From an uncultured Sphingomonas sp. (GTDB taxonomy: Bacteria > Pseudomonadota > Alphaproteobacteria > Sphingomonadales > Sphingomonadaceae), in contig CAKTFL010000131.1 of assembly GCA_934555855.1 (NCBI GenBank), positions 1 to 6,592 on the forward strand: a DNA stretch of 6,592 nucleotides, in the 5' to 3' direction. The position numbers and the translations under genes were made by a program. Of this stretch, positions 1 to 4,925 are shown piece by piece; position 1 is the first letter of the stretch, and each line of letters begins with the position of its first letter. The notes beneath the pieces are model-generated. The model saw only the letters and a list, made by a program, of their open reading frames with translations, was not told where the DNA came from and did no database searches.

Positions 1-1
1 G

Positions 2-85
2 CCCATCATCGACGATTGGCTGGTCAAGGCAGGAATCCGCCTGGCGGCCTATCTGAACCGATTGTTCGCCCATGACCGGCGTTAG
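2..85 (+). CDS. C-terminal end of a probable S1/P1-type nuclease (5' part outside window)
   Basis: Only the last 27 codons are inside the window, ending at TAG 83-85. The tail contains AGIRLAAYLN followed by a short basic end. This resembles the C-terminal helix of bacterial S1/P1 nucleases, which often finish in an AG-RLA--LN pattern. Those enzymes are zinc-dependent, usually secreted or periplasmic, and cut single-stranded DNA or RNA. None of the zinc-binding His/Asp/Trp residues can be seen here because they lie upstream of the window, so the call depends on the tail alone. The stop codon overlaps that of the convergent minus-strand gene. Another protein with an amphipathic C-terminal helix is possible. 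Confidence 0.6.
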   Translation, partial: PIIDDWLVKAGIRLAAYLNRLFAHDRR

Positions 86-546
86 CGGCTCGCGAAGGGA
101 TCGACATGCCTGTCGAAGTGCATCGTCCAGTTCACTTCCCACGTCTCGCCATCGAGTGAGAAAGCCTGTTCCCACCGCGCGTGCATCGGACTGATCCCGG
201 ACCAGATGAAGCGGACCTGGATGTCGCGGCCGAAGACGCCGACGCCATCCTGGAACCGGCCAAGGACTGGCGGGTCCAGGCCATCCCGGCGCGCATCGGC
301 CCAGTAGATCGACCATTCTCCCGTTGCGGCGTCCAGGCGCCGAAACGTCGCTGCCCGGTACGCCCCGGCTGGATCGTCGATGAAGAAATCGTCCACATTG
401 CCGGCGCCGTCCAGCAGCTCATGGGCGTGGCAGGTTCCGCCAAACTCTATCCACGCGGTGCTGCCGACAAGCCGTTCGGCCAGCTTGCGGTGCCGCACTC
501 GCCAGCTGCCGGTCTGGAAGGCAAAGGCGTGAAGCGATGCCGTCAT
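82..546 (-). CDS. Conserved hypothetical protein (DUF1579-like fold guess)
   Basis: The product is 154 aa, with no signal peptide and no membrane segment. It is rich in Trp, with motifs spread along its length: an N-terminal FAFQTGSWRVRHRKL, then WIEFGGT, GNVDDFF, GEWSIYWAD, LDPPVLGRF, and a C-terminal WEQAFS followed by ETWEVNWTMHF. This pattern of short beta strands with GxW and WEVNW-type motifs recalls a family of uncharacterised proteins related to DUF1579, whose function is unknown to me. The likely fold is a small beta barrel, perhaps binding a small hydrophobic ligand; that is inference. The ATG at 544-546 puts the first conserved motif at residue 8, as expected, although no clear Shine-Dalgarno precedes it. 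It converges with the upstream nuclease-like gene. Confidence 0.75.
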   Translation of the reverse strand: MTASLHAFAFQTGSWRVRHRKLAERLVGSTAWIEFGGTCHAHELLDGAGNVDDFFIDDPAGAYRAATFRRLDAATGEWSIYWADARRDGLDPPVLGRFQDGVGVFGRDIQVRFIWSGISPMHARWEQAFSLDGETWEVNWTMHFDRHVDPFASR

Positions 547-657
547 GCGGCTAGGGTGACCGAGGACACCGCCAAGAGCAACGCCCGCTTGAGTCGTGTG
601 ATGAGGCGGGCCGGCCTGTCATCGGACGAGCTCAGGATGTGAGGGGCGGCAAGTAAG

Positions 658-747
<90 letters not shown>

Positions 748-818
748 GCATTAGAGGTCGCCCGACATAAGGCCGGGCCGATCGATGGAGCGCGGCCCCT
801 AGCCCAATCATTTCGCCC

Positions 819-838
819 GCACAAGCCATCGCTTGTGC
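819..838. promoter_or_regulatory. Perfect 8-bp palindrome (4-nt loop) in the tRNA-Ser/hspQ divergent spacer
   Basis: GCACAAGC at 819-826 and its exact reverse complement GCTTGTGC at 831-838 flank the loop CATC. There is no T-run on either side, so a terminator is unlikely. The right arm covers the proposed -35 hexamer of the hspQ promoter, which suggests an operator. The protein that would bind it is unknown. Confidence 0.45.
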
Positions 839-860
839 ATAAGCGAACAGGCACTAGATT
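833..860 (+). promoter_or_regulatory. Candidate hspQ promoter (possibly leaderless transcript)
   Basis: TTGTGC at 833-838 and TAGATT at 855-860 are separated by 16 nt and resemble a housekeeping sigma promoter. Initiation about 7 nt after the -10 box would fall on or just before the ATG at 868. No Shine-Dalgarno precedes that ATG, so a leaderless mRNA is plausible. The hexamers are imperfect and this is a prediction. Confidence 0.4.
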
Positions 861-867
861 GAGACCC

Positions 868-1245
868 ATGCCTCGTCACGATCCCGTAGATCCGGCCGTG
901 TTCTCAGTAACGCCGCCACCGATCGCGCACGCCCGCTTTTCCATCGGCGACGTCGTCCGCCACCGGATGTTCGACTTCCGCGGCGTCATCTTCGACGTGG
1001 ACCCGGTCTTCGCCAATACCGACGAATGGTACGAGGCGATTCCGGAAGCGATTCGCCCGCGCAAGGACCAGCCCTTCTACCACCTGCTCGCCGAGAACAT
1101 GGAATCGAGCTACGTCGCCTATGTCAGTCAGCAGAATCTGGTAGCCGACGACAGCGACGAGCCGATCGATCACCCCGCCATTTCCGGCCTGTTCACCGGC
1201 TATGCCGACGGGCGCTACCGGCTGAAGGCCGAGCATCGGCACTGA
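868..1245 (+). CDS. hspQ: Heat shock protein HspQ (YccV-like, hemimethylated-DNA-binding domain family)
   Basis: The product is 125 aa from the ATG at 868. The YccV-like domain spans about residues 22-95: ARFSIGDVVRHRMFDFRGVIFDVDP, then WYEAI, then QPFYHLLAEN and SYVAYVSQQNL. This order (IG--V-H---F-GVI-DVDP, then PFYH-L-E, then Y-----L) is typical of HspQ. In Escherichia coli HspQ is heat-induced, affects stability of mutant DnaA, and acts as a specificity factor for Lon; the YccV family was also described as binding hemimethylated DNA. The protein here carries a C-terminal extension (to HPAISGLFTGYADGRYRLKAEHRH) not found in the shorter enterobacterial form. An in-frame GTG at 835 would add 11 residues, but it lies inside the proposed -35 region, so ATG 868 is preferred. 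It is divergent from tRNA-Ser and about 140 bp upstream of rplU. Confidence 0.9.
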   Translation: MPRHDPVDPAVFSVTPPPIAHARFSIGDVVRHRMFDFRGVIFDVDPVFANTDEWYEAIPEAIRPRKDQPFYHLLAENMESSYVAYVSQQNLVADDSDEPIDHPAISGLFTGYADGRYRLKAEHRH

Positions 1246-1294
1246 CGGGAGCTGATCCCGATCATTGCCTCAGAGCGGCGAAAACGGTCGGCGG

Positions 1295-1323
1295 TTGACA
1301 TATGCGTGGCTGTCGCTTAGCTC
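1295..1323 (+). promoter_or_regulatory. Candidate promoter of rplU-rpmA
   Basis: A perfect -35 hexamer TTGACA lies at 1295-1300. At 17 nt spacing the -10 position (1318-1323) reads TAGCTC, a poor match to the enterobacterial consensus. Alphaproteobacterial -10 elements are often divergent, so this is not decisive. The start would give a leader of about 55 nt before the rplU ATG. The -35 is convincing; the -10 placement is uncertain. Confidence 0.55.
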
Positions 1324-1385
1324 CCCGGCTTCTCCCGGCGGGTGCGGCTCGTGCGGGCACATGATTTTGGGAAGTGAATAGGGCC

Positions 1386-1682
1386 ATGTTCGCAGTCGTG
1401 CGTACGGGCGGCAAGCAGTATCGCGTCGCCGCCGGAGACAAGATCGTCGTCGAAAAGCTGGACGGCGATGCCGGCAGCCAGATCACGCTGGGCGACGTGC
1501 TGCTCGCTGGCGAGGGCTCCGAGCTGCGCTCGGTCGAGGGCCTGACCGTGGCCGCCGAGATCATCGCACAGGCGAAGGCGGACAAGGTAATCGTCTTCAA
1601 GAAGCGCCGCCGTCACAATTATCGTCGCCGCAACGGCCATCGCCAGAACCACACGATCCTCAAGATCGTTTCGGTCGGCTGA
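1386..1682 (+). CDS. rplU: 50S ribosomal protein L21
   Basis: L21 is a component of the large ribosomal subunit that contacts 23S rRNA and L20. The product is 98 aa, close to the usual 100-103 aa. It opens with the diagnostic [25 protein letters not shown]. The middle ([16 protein letters not shown]) is typical of the family, and the basic RNA-binding motif [25 protein letters not shown] is at residues 65-95. The ATG at 1386 gives the family-standard N-terminus, so the in-frame GTG at 1374 is rejected. A GGGAAG at 1369-1374 is a weak, rather distant ribosome binding sequence. rpmA follows after 27 nt and is almost certainly co-transcribed, the near-universal L21-L27 arrangement. Confidence 0.97.
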   Translation: MFAVVRTGGKQYRVAAGDKIVVEKLDGDAGSQITLGDVLLAGEGSELRSVEGLTVAAEIIAQAKADKVIVFKKRRRHNYRRRNGHRQNHTILKIVSVG

Positions 1683-1695
1683 GCCCCACGCGCGC

Positions 1696-1700
1696 AGGAG
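1696..1700 (+). promoter_or_regulatory. Ribosome binding site of rpmA
   Basis: AGGAG ends 9 nt before the rpmA ATG at 1710. It is the clearest Shine-Dalgarno of the ribosomal operon and fixes the L27 start in the 27-nt rplU-rpmA spacer. Confidence 0.8.
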
Positions 1701-1709
1701 TAGAGAGCA

Positions 1710-1976
1710 ATGGCACATAAAAAGGCAGGCGGTTCGTCGCGCAACGGTCGTGATTCGGCCGGTCGTCGTCTGGGCGTGAAGAAGTTCGGCGGGCAGGAAG
1801 CCATTGCCGGCAACATCCTGGTGCGTCAGCGCGGGACCAAGTTCTATCCGGGCCGCAATGTCGGCATGGGCAAGGATCACACCCTGTTCGCGCTCGTCGA
1901 TGGCCGCGTGGTGTTCCACGACGGCAAGCTCGGCCGAAAGTTCTGTTCGGTCGATATGGCGATTGCCGCCGAATAA
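1710..1976 (+). CDS. rpmA: 50S ribosomal protein L27
   Basis: L27 is a large-subunit protein whose flexible N-terminus reaches toward the peptidyl transferase centre. The product is 88 aa, a normal length. The N-terminus [29 protein letters not shown] is the highly conserved signature and has no Firmicutes-type cleavable leader. It continues with [29 protein letters not shown] and ends [14 protein letters not shown]. The gene is second in an operon with rplU and is followed by a cluster of inverted repeats with an intrinsic terminator, which probably ends most operon transcripts. Confidence 0.98.
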   Translation: MAHKKAGGSSRNGRDSAGRRLGVKKFGGQEAIAGNILVRQRGTKFYPGRNVGMGKDHTLFALVDGRVVFHDGKLGRKFCSVDMAIAAE

Positions 1977-1980
1977 CATC

Positions 1981-2001
1981 GGGTAACCAACCGGGTTGCC
2001 C
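1981..2001 (+). other. Stem-loop immediately after rpmA
   Basis: GGGTAAC (1981-1987) pairs with GTTGCCC (1995-2001) with one G-T wobble and a 7-nt loop. It starts 4 nt after the rpmA stop. No U-tract follows, so it could protect the 3' end or assist termination but is not a full terminator by itself. Confidence 0.35.
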
Positions 2002-2005
2002 ACCA

Positions 2006-2063
2006 GGGTGATCCGATCCCGGCGCAAGGCCGGGACCCAGACAAAGAGGGAGGCGGATCACCC
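2006..2063. repeat. Nested inverted repeat, probable dispersed intergenic repeat
   Basis: The outer arms GGGTGATCCG (2006-2015) and CGGATCACCC (2054-2063) are perfect 10-bp complements. Nested inside is a 7-bp hairpin, TCCCGGC (2017-2023) with GCCGGGA (2029-2035) and loop GCAAG, followed by CCCAG. The inner unit resembles intergenic hairpin repeats I recall as frequent in sphingomonad genomes; copy number cannot be tested in one window. The right outer arm lies inside the loop region of the terminator at 2048-2080, so the two folds compete. Confidence 0.6.
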
Positions 2064-2080
2064 CGGCTCCCTTTTTCTTT
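2048..2080 (+). terminator. Intrinsic terminator after rplU-rpmA
   Basis: GGGAG (2048-2052) pairs with CTCCC (2067-2071). An inner CGG/CCG pairing (2054-2056 with 2063-2065) is separated from it by one G-G mismatch. The stem is followed directly by TTTTTCTTT (2072-2080). The upstream AAAGA (2043-2047) can pair with the first T residues, which is usual for Rho-independent terminators. It lies about 70 nt after the rpmA stop and 69 nt before the GNAT start, so it should limit readthrough into the acetyltransferase gene. Confidence 0.75.
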
Positions 2081-2099
2081 GCTCCCTCGTATCCCTGTC

Positions 2100-2126
2100 G
2101 TTGCCGTGTCACGGAGGCACGGCAGC
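2100..2126 (+). other. Stem-loop in the leader of the GNAT gene
   Basis: TGCCGTG (2102-2108) pairs with CACGGCA (2118-2124), extended by a T-G wobble and a G-C pair to 9 bp, with a 9-nt loop. It ends 9 nt before the Shine-Dalgarno region of the acetyltransferase gene and could affect its leader or bind a regulator. No further support is visible. Confidence 0.3.
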
Positions 2127-2148
2127 GCCGCACGCGAGGAGAGCGCGC

Positions 2149-2691
2149 ATGTTCGCACGCACGGCAAGACTGACGTTGCGCCCCGGCTGGCCGGAGGATG
2201 CCCCTGCCCTGTTCCGGGCGATCGCCCATGAGCAGGTGGCGATGCGCGCCGCGCGCCTGCCCTGGCCCTATGCCATGGACGATGCCGCCGCGTGGTTGTC
2301 GCTGCCGCGCGGGCCGAGCGAGCCGCGCTTCCTGATCCTGCGCCATGGACCCGACAGGACTGACCTGATTGGCGGCATCGGCCTGACTGACGTGGATGGC
2401 TGGCGCGAACTCGGCTACTGGCTGACCCCCGCCGCCTGGGGCCAGGGCTATGCGACCGAGGCCGGCCGTGCGGTGCTGCACATGGCGCGTTACGCGCTGC
2501 CGGCACGTCCGGTTCGCGCCTTCCACCAGCTCGCCAATCCCGCATCCGGGCGGGTGCTGGAGAAGCTCGGGCTTCGGCAGGTCGGGCAGACCGATCGCTA
2601 TTGCCTGGCGCAGGATCGCATGGTGCCCTGCGCGGTGCTGGAGCTGCCATCATGCGAAGAGGATCGTGGCAGGGTCGGCATGGCTGCCTGA
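2149..2691 (+). CDS. GNAT family N-acetyltransferase (RimJ/RimL-like)
   Basis: The product is 180 aa. It opens with the typical RimJ/RimL-like TARLTLRPGWPEDAPAL. The core has IGGIGL (residues 74-79), then ELGYWLTPAAWGQGYATEAGRAVL (about 87-110), where WGQGYATEA is the acetyl-CoA pyrophosphate-binding motif A. NPASGRVLEKLGL (130-142) is the conserved motif B region. Members transfer acetyl from acetyl-CoA to amino groups of proteins or small molecules; the substrate here is unknown. ATG 2149 is chosen because GAGGAGAG (2136-2143) precedes it at good spacing and the conserved domain begins at residue 5. The reading frame stays open upstream to 1996 without family homology. The last 12 or so residues (EEDRGRVGMAA) are a polar tail beyond the domain. 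It follows rpmA, separated by a terminator. Confidence 0.88.
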   Translation: MFARTARLTLRPGWPEDAPALFRAIAHEQVAMRAARLPWPYAMDDAAAWLSLPRGPSEPRFLILRHGPDRTDLIGGIGLTDVDGWRELGYWLTPAAWGQGYATEAGRAVLHMARYALPARPVRAFHQLANPASGRVLEKLGLRQVGQTDRYCLAQDRMVPCAVLELPSCEEDRGRVGMAA

Positions 2692-2744
2692 ACGCTGATC
2701 CAGGCAGGTTGAAACGACGAGTCAGCTACTCACCACATCTTTGT

Positions 2745-2796
2745 GCTCCCGCGGAGGCGGAGCCAAGACTGGACCCCCTGCCTTCGCGGGGGCAGG
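2745..2796. repeat. Double-hairpin dispersed intergenic repeat (degenerate copy)
   Basis: Two adjacent GC-rich hairpins lie in the 227-bp spacer between the GNAT and TetR genes. The first pairs GCTCCCGC (2745-2752) with GCGGAGC (2757-2763) around GGAG, with one bulged C. The second pairs CCCCC-T-GC (2774-2781) with GCGGGGG (2786-2792) around CTTC, with one bulged T. The linker is CAAGACTGGA-like. The CTTC or GGAG loops with C/G-rich stems match a mirror-image double-hairpin style I recall from sphingomonad intergenic regions. The single-base indel in each stem suggests decay. The copy count must be checked genome-wide. Confidence 0.6.
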
Positions 2797-2859
2797 AGTC
2801 GGCGGGGGCGGCAGGGGAGAGACAGGTTCAGAGTGGATGGGTCAGGCTCTAAACGCACA

Positions 2860-2895
2860 GATTCGGCGGGACCCGGTTGCGCTTCCCGCCGAATC
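2860..2895. promoter_or_regulatory. Perfect 12-bp inverted repeat upstream of the TetR gene (candidate operator)
   Basis: GATTCGGCGGGA (2860-2871) and TCCCGCCGAATC (2884-2895) are exact reverse complements with a 12-nt spacer. The repeat ends 23 nt before the TetR ATG. TetR regulators commonly bind palindromes near their own start, so autoregulation is a reasonable inference. The spacer is longer than in most TetR operators. No T-run follows, which argues against a terminator for the GNAT gene. Confidence 0.5.
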
Positions 2896-2918
2896 GGCCG
2901 AAGTCCCTGCCCCTCGTC

Positions 2919-3509
2919 ATGCCAGCCATCCCGGTCCCCGCCCGCCGCCGCCTAAGCCCCGCAGACGCGCGCGACACCGCGCTGGATGCGGCACGGGCGC
3001 TGTTGGTGGAAAGCGGGCCTCAGGCGGTGACGCTGAAGGCCGTGGCGGCACGGATCGGCCGCACCCACGCCAACCTGCTTCACCATTTCGGGTCTGCCGC
3101 AGGGCTCCAGACGGCGTTGATCGAGCGGATGGCCGGCTCGATCACCAGCACGATTCGCGGGGCGGCGTTGCGCGCCCGCAGCGCCGGACAGGACCCCCAT
3201 GAGGTGATCGACCTGACATTCGACGCGTTCGGCAGCGGCGGTGGGGGCCAGCTTGCCAGCTGGATGATCCTGTCGGGCAATAACGACGCACTGAACCCCA
3301 TTCTTTCCGCCATTCACGACTTGGTCGAGGAACTGGCGGAGGGAAGGCCGGAAACGGACCAGCCCATCCGTGACATCACGCTCCAGCTCGTCCTCACCGC
3401 GCTGGGCGACGCGTTGCTGGGCGAACCCATGGCGCGCGCGCTGGAGCTGCCGCGTGAGCGGGCCCGGACCCTGGCGCTCCAGTCACTGGTCGGCACGCGG
3501 CAGGGATGA
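2919..3509 (+). CDS. TetR/AcrR family transcriptional regulator
   Basis: The product is 196 aa. The N-terminal TetR DNA-binding domain spans about residues 17-67: ARDTALDAARALLVESGPQAVTLKAVAARIGRTHANLLHHFGSAAGLQTALIERM. The helix-turn-helix is VTLKAVAARIGRTHANLLHHFGS (about 37-59), with the family's L-HHF ending the recognition helix. The C-terminal half is helical and divergent, as expected for the ligand and dimer domain, with an unusual SGGGGQ stretch near residues 106-111. The ligand is unknown. ATG 2919 lacks a clear Shine-Dalgarno; an in-frame TTG at 2877 would add 14 residues but lies within the inverted repeat, so ATG is preferred. The gene ends 6 bp before the convergent glycoside hydrolase stop. 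Its target may be itself or a distant gene; no divergent partner is adjacent. Confidence 0.88.
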   Translation: MPAIPVPARRRLSPADARDTALDAARALLVESGPQAVTLKAVAARIGRTHANLLHHFGSAAGLQTALIERMAGSITSTIRGAALRARSAGQDPHEVIDLTFDAFGSGGGGQLASWMILSGNNDALNPILSAIHDLVEELAEGRPETDQPIRDITLQLVLTALGDALLGEPMARALELPRERARTLALQSLVGTRQG

Positions 3510-3515
3510 AGGGGC

Positions 3516-4811
3516 TCAGGGCCGCGCGTTGCCGGTGAGGGCCAGCAGATAGGGGCTGGGCGCGGCAGTGGCGAAACTGCCCTTTTTGGGTTCGATCTTG
3601 TAGAGATAATCTTCCTTCCAGTGCGGGCCGCCGCCCCACCAGCTGACGCCGGCATAGGTGCCCGGCAGGGCGCGCATCCGCGCGATGAAGCCGTCGCCGA
3701 GTGCGGCGCAGATGGGGCTGAGCGCGGCATAATTGCCGAAGGCGAACTCGCCGACCCACAGCTTCAGCCCGCGTGCCCGCGCCGCCTCGTCCGTGTTCGA
3801 CACCAGGCCGGCGCCGGTCGCCCCCTCGACACAGGCGGCGTGCGTGCCCGATCCGTCCGAATCGGGGTAACGGTGGCCCGAGATCATGGACAGGCCAAGC
3901 GGGTCCTTCATGCCGCCCGCGCGATCGAACGAACAGGCCGGGCTTTCACAGGGCTTGCCTGCCCCCTCCTTCTTGTCGAACCGGCTCATGCCCGAAGAGC
4001 CGCGCCATTCGATCAGCAGCTTGTGCCGGAACCCGGCCTTGCGGAAGGCGGCGATGCCGGCGTTCACCTCCGTGGCATAGGATTTTCCTGTCGCCGGATC
4101 GGGCTCATAGGGGGCGCCCGTCTTCGGTTCGTTCATGGTGTCGATCATCACCCGATCGGAATCGGGAAAGTTGGCGATGAACGACGCCCACCAGCCGGCC
4201 AGCTCCGGGTCGAAGGTGCCGCCATAATCATGGCGATCGAGAATAACATAGGCGCCGCGCGCGACGGCCGCGTCAGCCGTGGCCTTGATCCGGGCGACGA
4301 TCGCGGGATTGTCTGCCTGGGCTCCGCGAAACGGGATGCGGACGGCACGAAAGCCCTTGTCGATATAGGCGCCGACGATTGCCGGCGTCGGGCAGAGCAC
4401 GCCATCCGTCGCGAACTCGCAACCGGACAAGTTGACGCCCAGCAGGGGCGCATCGCCGAGCCGGATGTTCGCCGACGCGGTGAAGGCGGGCTGTACCGGC
4501 GAGGCGGCAGCGGACGGCGTCGATGGCGAGGTGTCGGCTGCGGACGATGGCGGGCTTGCTGGGGGAGACGGGGTAGCGGCCGGTTGGACTTCGGTGGCGG
4601 CGGGCGGGACCGGCATCGTCCCCCCGGCGCGTGCCACCGACGCCGTTACCGGAGCGGAGGACTGGCCACCACAGGCGGAAAGGGCAAGCGCGCACGCGCC
4701 CGTCCCGAGCGCGCGCATGAGTGGGGCCATGCCGGGGGCGTGGGCAGCTTCCGAAATCGGGACGGTCGCTCGGCCGAACCGACCCAGAGGGCGCGAGGGA
4801 GACACGAACAT
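3516..4811 (-). CDS. Glycoside hydrolase family 5-like (cellulase-type) lipoprotein
   Basis: The product is 431 aa from ATG 4811-4809. A hydrophobic stretch ends in the lipobox LSAC (Cys47), followed by a Pro/Ala/Ser-rich linker (about 60-110), which suggests a lipid-anchored exported enzyme. The catalytic domain (about 115-425) shows GH5/clan GH-A landmarks: GVNLSGCEF (125-133), GFRAVRIPFRG (153-163), YVILDRHDYGG (188-198), the acid/base motif DTMNEP (Glu228), SGHRYPDSDGSG (311-322), and the nucleophile motif LWVGEFAFGN (Glu355). Such enzymes cleave beta-1,4-glucans or related beta-glycans; the substrate cannot be assigned. GAGAAGG (4819-4825) at 7 nt supports this start, but it makes the signal's n-region over 30 residues. 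Starts at 4730 or 4718 give a more normal lipoprotein signal yet have no visible Shine-Dalgarno. It is divergent from phoR and converges with the TetR gene. Confidence 0.85.
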   Translation of the reverse strand: MFVSPSRPLGRFGRATVPISEAAHAPGMAPLMRALGTGACALALSACGGQSSAPVTASVARAGGTMPVPPAATEVQPAATPSPPASPPSSAADTSPSTPSAAASPVQPAFTASANIRLGDAPLLGVNLSGCEFATDGVLCPTPAIVGAYIDKGFRAVRIPFRGAQADNPAIVARIKATADAAVARGAYVILDRHDYGGTFDPELAGWWASFIANFPDSDRVMIDTMNEPKTGAPYEPDPATGKSYATEVNAGIAAFRKAGFRHKLLIEWRGSSGMSRFDKKEGAGKPCESPACSFDRAGGMKDPLGLSMISGHRYPDSDGSGTHAACVEGATGAGLVSNTDEAARARGLKLWVGEFAFGNYAALSPICAALGDGFIARMRALPGTYAGVSWWGGGPHWKEDYLYKIEPKKGSFATAAPSPYLLALTGNARP

Positions 4812-4865
4812 ATGCGAGCCTTCTCAATGAGCTAGTCACATCATCGCACCGCATCGTTAAGCAAT

Positions 4866-4915
4866 CCTAACCTGAGGCAGCCTTCGCATGGCTGCGCGGG
4901 ATGCAATCGGTTAGG
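4866..4915 (+). promoter_or_regulatory. Nested inverted repeat in the phoR leader overlapping its ribosome binding site
   Basis: CCTAACC (4866-4872) is a perfect complement of GGTTAGG (4909-4915). Inside lies a second perfect 6-bp hairpin, GCAGCC (4877-4882) with GGCTGC (4890-4895). The outer right arm covers the start of AGGGA (4913-4917), the only Shine-Dalgarno-like sequence for phoR, 8 nt before its ATG. If the region is transcribed, the fold could mask the ribosome binding site. Transcription start is not known, so an operator role is equally possible. Confidence 0.4.
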
Positions 4916-4925
4916 GAAGCAGCCG

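Noticed and set aside
181..642. Plus-strand open frame over the conserved hypothetical gene
   Set aside because: It is antisense to a frame with clear Trp-rich conserved motifs and has no recognisable domain or Shine-Dalgarno.
1246..1260. CGGGA-GCTGA-TCCCG hairpin right after hspQ as its terminator
   Set aside because: The stem is only 5 bp and no T-run follows; such hairpins are common in GC-rich DNA.
1317..2653. Several long minus-strand open frames across rplU, rpmA and the GNAT gene
   Set aside because: They overlap two certain ribosomal protein genes, have low-complexity composition and lack ribosome binding sites or recognisable domains.
2741..3202. Plus-strand open frame running through the repeat and the TetR 5' half
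   Set aside because: It reads through the dispersed repeat and a second frame of the TetR gene, with Gly/Arg/Pro-rich low-complexity sequence.
3621..4835. Long open frame (404 codons) on the plus strand opposite the glycoside hydrolase
   Set aside because: It is rich in Arg, Gly and Ala without family motifs, a usual shadow in high-GC DNA. The minus-strand frame carries clear catalytic motifs.
4836..4865. TAGTCAC near 4833 as a Pho box in the GH5/phoR divergent spacer
   Set aside because: The next unit at 11-bp spacing (TCGCACC) does not match the consensus, so there is no repeated pair to support it.
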